Origin: Brachionus plicatilis
Lineage: Eukaryota; Rotifera; Eurotatoria; Ploima; Brachionidae
Direction of reading: 5' to 3'
Assembly: GCA_010279815.1 (NCBI GenBank)
Contig: QEOQ01000544.1
Location: forward strand, 62,001-126,000
Length of the DNA: 64,000 nt
Shown: positions 47,095 to 58,903 of the stretch, in pieces
How the letters are laid out: each line of letters opens with the position of its first letter
Numbering within the stretch: the stretch's first letter is position 1
The notes under the pieces: generated by a model
What the model was told of the DNA's origin: nothing
Databases searched by the model: none
What the model saw: the letters and a program-made list of their open reading frames with translations, nothing else
Position numbers and translations under genes: made by a program

Positions 47095-47100
47095 TTTATT
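47095..47100 (-). terminator. Poly(A) signal of innexin gene 1
   Basis: AATAAA on the minus strand, about 38 bases past the innexin stop codon, giving a very short 3' UTR. The MITE at 46529-47064 begins just downstream. Confidence 0.5.
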
Positions 47101-47137
47101 TACAATCTATTAATCTTTGCATTAAAATTATCTAAAA

Positions 47138-50100
47138 CTAAACATGCGTGTCCTTAGCATTGGCATTTGCATTATTTGAGTGCTCAACCAAGTAATTGGG
47201 TACATGTCTGGGCTGTTGATAGGAGTCCCTGCTTATTTTGCGATCTTCTGGCGCGCTTGGCACCACATTTTGGTTGAGATTCAAATTGAGAGCCTGTTTT
47301 TTTTTAAGCAAAGTGGGTGATGTCTTCTGACCTGATGAATTGGCCGATGCAGTGGACGCACTCGACGAACTTGACGAAGGCGATGACAATATTGTCAAGT
47401 CATCGTTGGACTCGGTATAATTATTCTTGAAATTTTTCCACAATTCGCTTATAACTTCAGTTATGATCAAGTCGCTGGCGCTGGAGGCCAAAATTCTCAT
47501 GGCAAAAACACCATCGTCCTTTAGGTAGTTGAATGTAAACTCTCTCATCAGTCTTTTTTCTCTTTCCACATCTACAAAATCAAAATTTGCCAAATCATGG
47601 TCACTTTTTCTCTGCTTTTTCGTTGGCGAATAGTAATTATAAATATCCAAGTGGCGCTTAATGAACCTAAGCTTATCTCCTGGCACCAGGATCTTAAAAG
47701 TCCAGTTGAGATAGTCGGCAAACGAGCACAGGGCCAGAATGCACAGCCAAAACCACATAAATATGTAAATAACTTCGTTGAACAAATTTATTCGCAGCAC
47801 ACACTGCACAGTCCAGTCATGAGAATTGCCAATTTCTCTAATTTTAAAGTCACAATAGGTGACTCGGGGAAAATGGCGCAGCTCATTCCATTCTTGGCCA
47901 GTCAGCAGCATTTCGATGATTTCTATGCCGAAGGCATGATAGTCGTTGCCAATAAAACGATTCAGGAGAAACAGTTGACTTATAGCATTGGTGAGCCAGA
48001 GTGTTTTGACAAACATGTACAAAACAACCAAATAGTTGCCAAGTCTTTTGCCAGTCCAAAAACACATTGTGCTCAGAGCTATTTTTGAGTGAGAGCAAAA
48101 TTTAGCGCAGCACTGGCTCAGTCCGGAACGGGTTCGGTCATGTTTTGGTCGATGGTAGTTGCGGGTACCGTACAAACGTTCATATCTGCTTCGTCTAGCA
48201 CCAATGTATCTTTCTATATTTCTGGTCAAATATTCCATGATTTTCTCCCTGTCGCCAAATTTGTCCACACTCTCGTATTTGATGGCCGCGTCCACCAAGT
48301 TGACCAGGTCGAGACCGCTGCGCACATTCAAAGTCCGCCATATAATGCGTGGTATGTAGAACAAAATAGCTTGAAATAGCAGCAAGAACGGTACCCATTG
48401 ATAGTATCGGATGCGATTTTGGCGTCGCTCTCTTTCTGTCAATGGCAGCTCTTTGTCCATTGGAGTGTACCAACTGCCTGCAATCCAACAGTATGAATCG
48501 GCATATTTTTCATAACTGGCTTTGAATTGAGCTGGCACCCAGCAATCTGGAAACAAAAATTAAAATTCAAATTTTTTTTTTTAAAAATTAAAAAAAATTT
48601 TTTATGATCATCTGATATTTATTCAAATTGTTGTTTGCCAAATTCACCTTGAACACAAAGCATTTCAATTTTTATTTTGCTCTTTTTTCAATTTTTAAAG
48701 TTTTTTTTTATAATGTCGTTAATGAATTTGCTTTTTTTCCTTTTTGAAGATTGGTTCCAATACTATTGACGGTAAATTTTGCTTGGTCAGTGGCATTTTT
48801 AAATCTTTAGTTTAGAAATCGTTTATTTTTTATCTAATTTTCATGTGTTTAAACAAGGACCTGTTAAATTTAATTTCTTCGACAGCCAACTATTTGGAAC
48901 CGATCGCCAAGATCAATTAAATGATAATGGAAATAAGAGAAAAATTATAAAATAGAAATTTTGTTCAGGTGTTTCTTTTTTTGTTCCTAAATAAACTTTT
49001 AATTGATTTTAAATTTTAAAAAAATTATACAATAAAGTTTAAATAAATAAATGTAACAGATAAATTTTTTAATTTTTTTCTAAATTCTCTCATTTATTTT
49101 TAAAAGCATTTATTTTAAGCAAGAAAAGTAGCAGCAGTTGAGACAAAGCGGTGAGTTGACTTTTTAGAGACGTTGTCAAGTTGTGTGCAATTTTAAAAAT
49201 TTTAATTTTTTTTTCAATTTTATCAAATGAAAAATTTGAATTAAATATAAAAAAAACACAAAAAAATGTTTCATTCTATAATGCACATTTTTTATATAAA
49301 TAACTATTTTTTATTTTTTAAAACAATCAAAACCCAAAATCAAATTAATTTCAATGATCTTTTATTTTTTTGATAATTTTTTCAAATTATTTTTAATTTT
49401 TATTAAATTTCAAAAATATTTAGAGTATCCAAATTTAAATTTTTTTTTCTCAAATTCCTTTATAGTCGGAAAAGAAATTTATTAATTTGATTAAAATTGA
49501 TCAATTTTAGTCTAAGGTGAAAACAACCACAGTAAACTTTAGAAAAAAAAAAGACTCTTTTAGAAAAAAGACTGATTTGTTACGAGAAATGTGACGATAT
49601 TTTACGCAAATTAACGTTATTTTACGTTAAAAATGTAATTTTACGCCAAATTTCTCAAAATTACTTTTGTAAAATTACGATATTTAACGGTAAATAACGT
49701 TTTTTATGAAATATAACGTTAATTTACGTAAAATATCGTCGTATCCTTGTGGCAAATCAGTGCTTATCGTAAGTTAAAAATAAAAAATTCTTAAGAAACC
49801 AAGGTTTTGTGTTTTATAAACTCATTCAAAAATTGAAGAAAAATTCACCTGCTCTAATTAAAAAAAAATCAATGAATTAATTGGGCTCCATGACTGTTTT
49901 TTAGACTTGAAAATTCAACTTACAATTCATATGATTTTGAAAAATAGTAAAGAAAAAATTTAAGCAACATTTTACTTAAAACTTCAAATTTCATATACAT
50001 TATTTCAAAAATAAAAACATAAATTTTCAATTTGTTGACCAAACATTAAGTTTTTTCCTAAGACAATTAATCGTAAATATTAATAAAATAAAACACTCTT

Positions 50101-51326
50101 CCGTAAACTTAAAGGAAGTGCTAAAAAACAGAATATTAAAATTTTGGTCAGATCTGTCAACTACTTATATGTTGAATTTTTTAAATAATAAATTTGATTT
50201 AAAAAGTATTGAGAAAAAATTATTTATTGGTAAAAAGAAATAAAGTTTTTATCAAGTCTATTTTACATATTTTTTAAACAAATTAAAAAAGAAATTTTTA
50301 TTTTTATTTGGTTAAATTTGTTAAAAAGAGTAGACATAATTAAATTCGTTCGAAAAAATTCAAATTTCTAAGAAGCGTGGCGAAGAGCATCGGATAGTTT
50401 AAAAACTGACAAAAACAAGAAGAACAAAAATCGTTTAACTAATACAATTTAGAATATTAAAAAATATTTTAATTTTTACTTTAAACATATTATTTTACTT
50501 TTTCTACCAAAATTTATCAAATAAAAATTTTGATCTTAACAAAAAAAAACAAGAAAATTGAGAAAAATCTATGTTTTTTGGTCTTTTTTGAATTTCCTAA
50601 AATTAAATGAAATTTTCGTAAATATCCTTAAATTTCTGTAAAATCTGGTAAATTTTTTGTTTTTACCAAAGCAAATTTACGTAAATTTTCGAATTTTTTT
50701 ATGAATTCTAAATATTTTTATTGCTCAATTTTTTAAATTCCAACTTCTATTTTTATAACAAATGACAACTAAAAAGAAGGAATAGTGCTGTTCCTGAGAG
50801 TCCTAGGGGTAAATCTCTAAATTTATATTTAAAAATAAACAAAATACATTATATAAAATGTAAATACATCAACATGATTCAAAACAAAGTTTAAATTCTG
50901 GTTTTAGATGCATGGGTCTCTTTGCATGATTAAAAAATAATTTGTCATTTTTAAGTATTTAAGTAGCTTATTATTATTTTAAAAAAATAATAGATTAGCT
51001 AGCTGAATAATATATTTGTTTCCTTAGTTATTATCCTCTTTCAATATGGAGTGCAAAATTTAGAAAAACCAACCTATAAATTAATATTTTAAACCCAAAA
51101 TTTAAAAAATAAATTTTAAAAAATAAATATTTTTTTAAATAAAAAAAAATTTAATTAACTTACCTATGGGATCGCCTGCATATTGTTTAGTAGTAACAAT
51201 TATAGCAAACAAAACACATATAGCAACGGTGTATCGATGCGATAGCCGATCTACATGAGAATCATCGTCTCTGACCGCCCGCAAATGCGATGCACTAATA
51301 CAAGTCAGCGATCTAATTAAATCCAT
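47138..51326 (-). CDS. Innexin gap-junction/hemichannel protein, complete
   Basis: Join of 51164-51326 and 47138-48546 on the minus strand, 523 residues. Innexins form invertebrate gap junctions and hemichannels in the plasma membrane. Exon 1 (ATG at 51326) encodes the N-terminus and TM1 (about 32-49, ending TKQYAGDPI). Splicing G|AT restores GDPIDCWVPAQF. Loop 1 has Cys56 and Cys74; RYYQWVPF (101-108) is the innexin signature opening TM2 (105-123). TM3 is about 226-250, loop 2 has Cys286 and Cys303, TM4 about 310-333. The cytoplasmic tail holds a Ser run and ends DTHV, a class I PDZ-binding pattern. No Asn-x-Ser/Thr occurs in either extracellular loop. The length is normal to long for an innexin. 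The downstream paralogue at 61407 is on the same strand. Confidence 0.95.
48547..51163 (-). other. Innexin gene 1 intron
   Basis: Phase-1 intron of 2617 bases, donor G|GTAAGTTAA (51163) and acceptor tttttgtttccag (AG at 48548-48547). It contains the palindromic MITE at 49593-49741 and a tacgtaaa-rich patch at about 50600-50690; the rest is AT-rich with no coding sequence seen. Confidence 0.8.
49593..49741. mobile_element. 149-bp palindromic MITE, tacgtaaa family
   Basis: The left end gacgatattttacgcaaatt-aacgtt and the right end are reverse complements at 25 of 26 positions. The interior is made of further aacgtta/ttacgtaaa units on both strands. Non-coding, located in the innexin intron. 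Confidence 0.7.
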
Positions 51327-52080
51327 TTAATTATTAACGCAATTTGGTCTGATATTCAGCTAAAAGATCATTTCATATCCATTTGGTAGACTATTTTATC
51401 AACTTCCTTTTGGTTTAGTATCTAAAAAAAATAAAAAATAGTTTATGGAACAGTGTCATGCTGTAGTCAAGCTAAGAATCTTAGAAATTTATTTATCAAG
51501 CCAATTGTCTGCTTTCGGTTCTGTTTCCGACTGGCATTGTCTTCAAGGAATTAAGCGGACACGAATTATTTTAACTGCTTCCTCTAACAAGTTGGCTTTT
51601 AATGAGATTAAAAATCGATGTCATTCGATTTTAATTTAGCTCAATATTCTCTCGGCGGATGCCATTTTAGTAATTCAACTAAAAACTGCTGCTCAGATCT
51701 TAGATTAATACAAGACATTTAGATCAAAGTCTGATCAATAGACTACATCGATCTTATGATAAGATCTTTTTAGGCAAATTTAGGTAAACAAACTTTTTGG
51801 CATGTTTATTTGCCGTTCTTGTTTAGCAAATTAAAGCTAGTCTTGGCTTAGACTTAAAAGTAATTAATTCAATTTGAGCGCTTGAGCTGATTCTGTATCC
51901 TTAAGGCCTGATAGCTCTTAAGTATCTTAATTAAAAGCCTATTTTAAGGCTTTAATTAAGTGGATTAAATAGATGGTCTTTTTCAAAGTCTCTTATCTCT
52001 GAACAGAATTATTAATCGCCTTTTTTCTTCATTTAATTTAGATAACCCCGCTGGAGAAATCACTTTTTCTAAACAAAAAT
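51327..52080 (-). promoter_or_regulatory. Upstream region of innexin gene 1
   Basis: This 750-base stretch directly upstream of the innexin start is less AT-rich than its surroundings and lacks the usual long A/T runs. It contains a perfect 17-base palindrome, gatcttat-g-ataagatc (51750-51766), holding a GATA-type site on each strand, another ttatct at about 51994, and several ttaatta/taatta homeodomain-like cores. A T-rich stretch ending in AG near 51420 could be an acceptor for a 5' UTR exon. A plus-strand frame of 64 codons at 51445 has no known motif. No TATA box or start site can be fixed; regulatory function is inference. Confidence 0.35.
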
Positions 52081-55000
52081 TTATTTTGTTCATTTATTGA
52101 TTTGTTGTAAAAAGTTTTATCAGTTTTAATTATTGAAAAATTTTTCAATCCAAAAATTAATTAAAATTAGAATAACAATTCAAAGTGCAAATTTTTAAAA
52201 TTACAATATATCAATATTAAAAGAACACCTAAAGGTATATCAAGTATATGACTGTAACTCTTTAACTTAAATTTATTTAATAATAAAAATAATAAATAAG
52301 CTACGACAAAAATGCTTGAGTCTTGGAAGACTTGAATTTTTTTTAATCTGAAGGAGCTTTAGCTTATCACAGAAAAACAAATAAATAAATACTAATATTG
52401 AGTATTATTTTTCTCTATCTAACAAAATTAAAAGAATCTTTTGAATTTTAAGTAAAAAAAAATTAAGTAACATCATCTAATAATTTTTTTGTTTGAAAGT
52501 CACTTATTTAAAATACGGCCTGAAAGAAGGTGAGTTTTATTGCTTAACTTTTTTTTTATTTTTTAAATTAATTGGCGATAATTGAAATAATTAGTAACAA
52601 TAATAAAAATGAAAAACTAAAAATATTACACCAAATAAATGTGATCAAAAAGAAAAGAAGGTCGTGTCTTTATGGATAATGTAAAAAAGTTATAATGAAC
52701 AGACGGAAGAAGAATTAAAAAACTCAAATAGTTTTTTTAAAGAAAATAAAAATGGTTCTATAATTGTTTATTCATCATATATGAATAATAATATATATAT
52801 AAATTTTATTAATTTTTTTACTTATAAACATCATTCTTTTAAAAAAAAATTATGAAATCTACACTCATTAAAAAAAAGAAAAAAAATATTTTTTCATTTG
52901 TGATGCTTTATAAGCTTAGTGAAGTGAATGAAACTTTTTTAACGACTACAAATAACAAAATATATTAAATTTAATTTTAAATAAAAAAATGGGAATAATA
53001 TCAATTTTGGGTTCTCAAAGCCTGACCTTATCTCTGCGGTATAATAATTTATCTCCATTTTTTTTTAATCAAAATTTAATCCGGATTCGGCTCCTAAGTT
53101 GTTTTTTGTTTTGATTGGTACTCCCTTTCAGCATCATTCTTGAAAAAAAACATTCAGATAATTTTTTTTTAAAGAAAAAGACAATTTAAAAAAAGATTTA
53201 TTTATTAGAAAATATGTTCAAAAGTTTTTAATTTTTTTTTAAATGAGATGAAATGAATTTTTTTCTTTTAAATAAAAAAAGATTTTTTATAAACTTAAAT
53301 TTTTAAGAAAACGCTCTCTGAAAAATTTCTTTTAAGAAAATCACACATTTTTAGGGTCGAAAAAAATTAGAAAATGTCAAAAACTATTATAAAAGTAATG
53401 AAATTTATCATTTTTAACTTTGTAATTTATTCAAGTAGCCTTAATTTTTTTTGTTCAAAATTTTTTTAATTGCTTTAAAAAATATCTAATGCGATTAAAT
53501 TTTTGTTGCAAATTTATCTGAAATTTAAAAAATAAATAATTATTAAATAAAAAGTTTAACTCAAAGCCGAGTCAGGCATGATAAATTTGATCTAAATCAT
53601 TTTTAATAATTTGTGTTGTCTTATAACGGTAGGATTAAGTTTTCTGAAAAAACAATCCGCATTAATGAATTTAACTATATTAAAACTTATTTTTTAAATT
53701 TAACTTGGCCCATCAAATTTCGGTAAAATAAATAAACTTTCTAAGTCATGTGATGCATTGACAGTTCATCTTGTGTAGTTCATCATTCATATTAAAAGTA
53801 CATCTAGACACTTTATGTAATTTTTTTTTATTGAAACTAAAAATTTGAATTATTAAATAAAATCTTTAATAAGCTCTAGTTTTTTAATTTTGATGCGAAA
53901 GAACAATTTACTATTTTTAATACTTTTAAAGTTAATTTTTGAGTGAAATCGATTAATTTTTTTATCGAAAAATTTAAGTTTGAGATTTTAAAAATAAAAT
54001 CATGTTATCACAACTTATCTTTTTTTATTTAAAATGTCATATTATAAAAAAAATTTTAGTTACTATGCTTGAATAAAAAATATTAGAGTATTTAATATTA
54101 AAAAAATAGTTTAATTAATTGATAATTAAAGCTTTAAAAATGACAAATAGGAATTAAAAAAAAAATAAAAAATATTGAACCTTCTATTTCTTCTTGAAAG
54201 GAGCTCGATAAAAATAAATTAACTATTACAAAATATTACAAAGAAAAAATCTAAATAATATCTTTGAATTATTTATTATATTATTTATTTCAAAAATTAC
54301 GCCAGATTAGGCGATGAAAAAAAAATAAAATATAAAAATAAAAATTTCTTTTTATAAAAAAAAAACGGCAAAGTAAAATTTTTGATCAAATTTCATTTTT
54401 CAAATTTGATCAGAATATTTCTAAATGCGTAATTAAATTTCATCGCAGATTTTCATTTTTTTATAAAAATTTCAAAGCTTTATTTTTGAAATTTTTGAAA
54501 AAGTATTTCAAAAACTAAATAATTTTTGAAATTTTAAATTTAAATTCCAAAATAATTCCAAAAAAATAAGGAAAATTTTTTTTTCTCGAATTCAAATACT
54601 ACATCCATAAAAAATAAAACAATACCTAAAAAATTTTCGTTTTATTTAATTACCGAATTTTTCTTTGAATTCTTGAGGAAAAGTTTTAATTCCTCCAAAA
54701 AGTCTTTAAAAGTTAAAGAAATGAGTAGAAATTTTGATTTTCTTTGAAAATTGATCGTTTCTCAATAATCTATTCTAATAATAGTTTCTCAACAATCTAT
54801 TCTTATTCATATAACTAAAAATTTGCATATTACGATCAACACTTGAAAACAATTCAAAATAATTATTTTATTAAGCTAATAGTTTTTTTTTTTGCAAATA
54901 AAAGACTAAGAAATTAACAAAATTAATTATTGAAAGTCATATTCGACTTGAAAAAAATTGAAAATTAAAAATATTAATTTTTCTAATTTTAAAATCTCGT

Positions 55001-57594
55001 GATAAAGACGCTCAATTAATTATTAAAAAAGTGTTTAGCAAAGAAATATATCTGACTAGACTTGTCCAAAAAATTAAGTCCCTCAAAAAATACTGCTTTA
55101 CAATTATAAAAAAATTATAGTCAAGTGAACGGCGCATTTAGCTAAAACTTTTAATTTTATTTTAATCAATAAATCATTGGAATTAAGGTAACCAAATAGA
55201 AATATACAAATCTCTCATAGCACTCGGAAATTATGATTTACTATTCTCTTGTTATTTATCGATTTCAAAATTCCCAAGTTTTTTCATTATTGTCAACAAA
55301 AAAAATCCAATATTCTGTTATTACACAAAAAAAATACAATTTCAGAGAATTTCCTATTTAGAAATCTACAATTTCCGCGCAAACTAGATCATTGAGATTT
55401 ACATAAACACAATTGTGGTGACACAAGGATAAACAAGAGATTGAAATCAATCATGCTTGGTTCACTTAAAGCCTCGTTATATTCAACAAACACTTCCTTT
55501 TAAATAAAGATTTGTTTGAAAAAAATATATATTTTCTTTCAAAATAATAAAAGTTTATCTCTAATTTTTCGCTAATGGAGTTTGATCAATTTTCGCGCGT
55601 TCAGTCTACGCCAAGTTTATAATTAATTTTTGAGTAGGCTCAAATTTAGAGCCAGCATGAGTTTTTCTTCTTTTACTAATTAAAGGCCAGCACTCGAAAC
55701 CTTGCCTCTAAAAGCTGTTAATTAGCTTAATAGCCTTGATACCAGAGGACGTTACTCCTCTTATTTTTAAATAAAGGAAAAAAATCAATTAAAAATAATC
55801 AAAAATTTTATTTACAATTTACATTCTAAGTTGCTGATATTTTCATTTAAATATTATAAAAATTAACATTTGAAAATAATTTGCTAAAAATTATAATCAA
55901 TTGTGAATGAGAAAATTATCTATTTGAATAAGCTGATTAAATGTTGAATGCGTGGCGGATCAATCGATTTAATCTTTTTAATTAAATTTTAATCAATTTT
56001 CCTTTAAATTCATATTTTAAATTAGATTGTCAAAATTACTACGTCACATCACAGCAGGATATTTTCATTGCAAGGCTTGAATAAAAAAATTTTTAGATTT
56101 ATAAATTTAATTTTTTTCTTTAGATAAATATTATAAAAAGATTCTACAATTTTCAGTAATGGAAAATTTTGTTGAAATGACCCATAGAAAACCTGTCTCC
56201 AAAATTAATCTTGATTTTTGAATACTATTTTGGCTTAAATTTAAAATTTATTTTTGGAATGTAGATTTTTTATTATTGATTAAAAAACAGATATTTTTCT
56301 TCTACTAGCAAATTAATTTTTTTCATTAGAATAATTTATCGAATTGAATATAATCAATTATGTCTTCGAATAAATTGTTTAACAAAATTTTAAAATTTTA
56401 AAAAACTTTCATTAAAAATGTTAAAAAAAATAGATTTCAAATCTCATGCCATCCATCTAGTCTTAAAACTTATTCTGTTCTAAAATTTTTGGATTTAATA
56501 AGCCATTCAATGATACTTTAAATTAATTTATTTAAATTACGAACAAATTTACGATTTAATTAACAAAAGTTAAATATTTAAATTTGTAAAAGTATTTCAT
56601 CTATCAACAAACTAAATGAAAGAAAATTGAATACAGGATATCACAATTGCCGAAAATAATCTAGTAAGAAAAATGGATAAAATATTTGCTGATGGTTACA
56701 AAAAGGATTTAAAAAATTTTAAATTAGTTTTTATCAAAAATTATTATAAAAATTATTAAAAAATAATGATTAAAAAAGACATTTTTTATTTGTAGTAGAA
56801 AATTTTTTGAAAAATTTGAATAATATTAAACATTTTAAAATTTTTGTTTGTCTTCTTGATGTATTTCTAAGGCCAATTTTGAAGATATTGAAAAAAAATA
56901 AAAATTTGCTGAAAAATTTTGTCAAAATGTGTTAAGGGAATTAAGATAAAATCCGGAAAAAAATCCGTGTTTTAGATATATCCGATTCGGATACCAATTT
57001 AAGAGATTACTGAAATAAATCAAATTTTTTTGGGAAAAATCAAAATAAATGAATACTAATGAATATAAAATCTCTATTTATTTTATTGGGCATATTTTGC
57101 GCACAACTTAATTTTACATGGAATATTTAGATGTCCGTGTTAAGAGTTTAATTTCAGGATTAAAAAATTAAAAGCTATTACTAATTTAAACTATAAATAT
57201 AATTTGCAAACTTTAATTTCGTCTTGAATATTATTTATTTTAATTTTTACAATTTGCTTCAATTTACAAAATTTTAATTAAATGATTAAAGGTTTATATA
57301 AAAAAAAACATAAAATTATTTTAAATCTATAAAATATTAAAATAGAGAGCAAATTGTAAGAAAAAAATCAAATATCGAAAACTCCATTCCTTTTTTTATT
57401 TAAAAAAAAATCCAAAAAAACGAAAATTCTAATAAATTACAGTGCTTTAAACCCTTAGTCAATAGAAAAACTCAGGAAAGCTTTGAATTATAAGATGAAT
57501 TGGATCTGTCAAAAATACACATCAGTTTTACTTAAGATAGATGATAAAAAAATTAATTTCTTAATTTAAAATGAAACTTTTAATCAGAGATATT
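52081..57594. other. Long gene-free stretch
   Basis: About 5.5 kb without a recognisable gene. At about 52280-52400 there is a decayed (aat)n-agctacgacaaaaatgcttg scrap (third copy of the LINE/SINE tail) fused to 'ctgaaggagctttagct', the block found in the hAT-like MITE. About 55360-55770 is less AT-rich (ttccgcgcaaac, cgcgcgttcagtctacgcc, gccagcactcgaaacc) and could be regulatory DNA between the two innexins. No coding pattern was found there. Confidence 0.5.
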
Positions 57595-57599
57595 GAAAA

Positions 57600-57712
57600 G
57601 TCACAAATCTTTAGTGCGGAATTTTTTTTTATTTTTTTTTAAAGTCCTGACTTGGAATTTTTTTAATGACTTGAACTTTATTTTGGGACTTTTAAACAAC
57701 TCTGCTTTTAAC
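57600..57712. repeat. aagtcaagtc-family element, one end
   Basis: Starts near 'aaaagtcacaaatctttag', contains aaagtcctgacttgg and tgacttgaac, and ends gacttttaaacaactctg. The last block matches the ends of the repeats at 35194-35665. The counterpart terminus is decayed. Confidence 0.5.
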
Positions 57713-57990
57713 ATGAAAAGTTTATGGTTTAATTTTATTAAAGCATATATATCTAGCTAAAATTTCAGATATTTATTGAAGGTTTGAAGATAGAATTTTT
57801 TTTAAATAATAATTTTTAAAACAACATTTATAAAGAAATTTAAAAATTAAATTTTTTTCACACAATAAACTTTTTTTTCGTCGAGATCGAAGCTAAATAT
57901 CAACCAGATTTTTTACAAATGGCACTGTGCCTTATATACAGTTCCGTTGTTTTAAATAATTGAAGTTAAATTTTAACTATCAATATTTAA

Positions 57991-58123
57991 CAGAACGGGG
58001 AATATTACATAATTTTACGTAAGCTTACATTTAATTACATTCTAAATTTGATGTAATTTTATGTAATCTCACATTTATTGATGTAAAATTACATAAAATG
58101 ATGTAATATTACCCGCTCTGCTG
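57991..58123. mobile_element. Short palindromic MITE, tacgtaaa family
   Basis: Left end cagaacggggaatattacat and inverted right end cagcagagcgggtaatattacat enclose repeated 'aattttacgtaa', 'gatgtaattttatgtaa' and 'gatgtaaaattacataaa' units. The right terminus matches that of the foldback at 8641-9665 (gtaatattaccc...tctgc). Non-coding. Confidence 0.65.
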
Positions 58124-58519
58124 TTTAAAGTAAAACAATTTATATTATTCCAAAGATATTTATAAAGTAAAATATAAATATCGCTGTAAATTTTATTCAG
58201 ATTGCTCATTTTGTTCAATTTTTTTGTAAGACATTTATTTATTAAAGGAAATATTTCCCATTTTTTTTACTAATCTGTGTTATAAATGTTAATTATTGTT
58301 TAAATAGAAAATAATAAAGATCAATTTGTTTCAAAATCAATTTGTTCCAAATTGAATTTATAACGACTCAACCTAAAATCTATTTCCTCACAGACAGCTA
58401 TATTCATATCTTCCAGTTTTTTTAATATTCTATTTCTTCTAAAGCTTGGGCAAAATTGTCATTGTAGAACTTTTTCCGGTTGAAGAAATTCTTATATATA
58501 TGGGGTCTTGTCCAGTATG
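58124..58519. other. Gene-free spacer
   Basis: AT-rich spacer between a MITE and the TGATCA cluster; no gene or repeat recognised. Confidence 0.4.
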
Positions 58520-58900
58520 TGATCACTTGATCACAAAAAAAGTGATAATTTTAATAATCATAGCTAGCACTAAACAAAATTTTCTATTCACACTTGAACA
58601 AATTTTCAATCTTTATTTTAAATATTGATCATTAAAATATAAAATTTTTTCATTAACTTTTCTTGATAAAAAGATTTTGAATTAATATTACAACAAAAAT
58701 AATAAGTACTTTAGTTAAGAAAGAATGAACTTCATATCGCTGAAAAACGCTCTTTTTAATTTCATAGTCATTTTTTTTCTTTATAAGCTTTAAATGAAAC
58801 TTTAATGACATAAATAAAAAGATTGATCCCAAAAGTTTTTATCTTAATATTTTATTTATGTATTTGATCACATATTGTGTGATCATCGATTTGGTGATCA
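58520..58900 (+). promoter_or_regulatory. TGATCA cluster upstream of Tc1 transposase
   Basis: TGATCA occurs at 58520, 58528, 58627, 58865, 58880 and 58895, mostly within gtgatca/tgatcac, in about 380 bases just before the transposase remnant. In DNA this AT-rich, chance would give far less than one. The outer sites (tatgtgatca, ttgatcacata) are inverted relative to each other. They may be transposase-binding repeats of the Tc1 element's left end or a separate small element. A matching right end past 59896 was not found. Confidence 0.4.
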
Positions 58901-58903
58901 GTC

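Noticed and set aside
47597..48379. Plus-strand and alternative minus-strand frames of 66-163 codons over the innexin exon
   Set aside because: They are shadows of the innexin coding strand, lack any domain, and owe their length to the more balanced base composition of the exon.
51445..51639. Plus-strand 64-codon frame upstream of the innexin
   Set aside because: It has an ATG but no family resemblance or splice support, and sits in a region better explained as the innexin upstream region.
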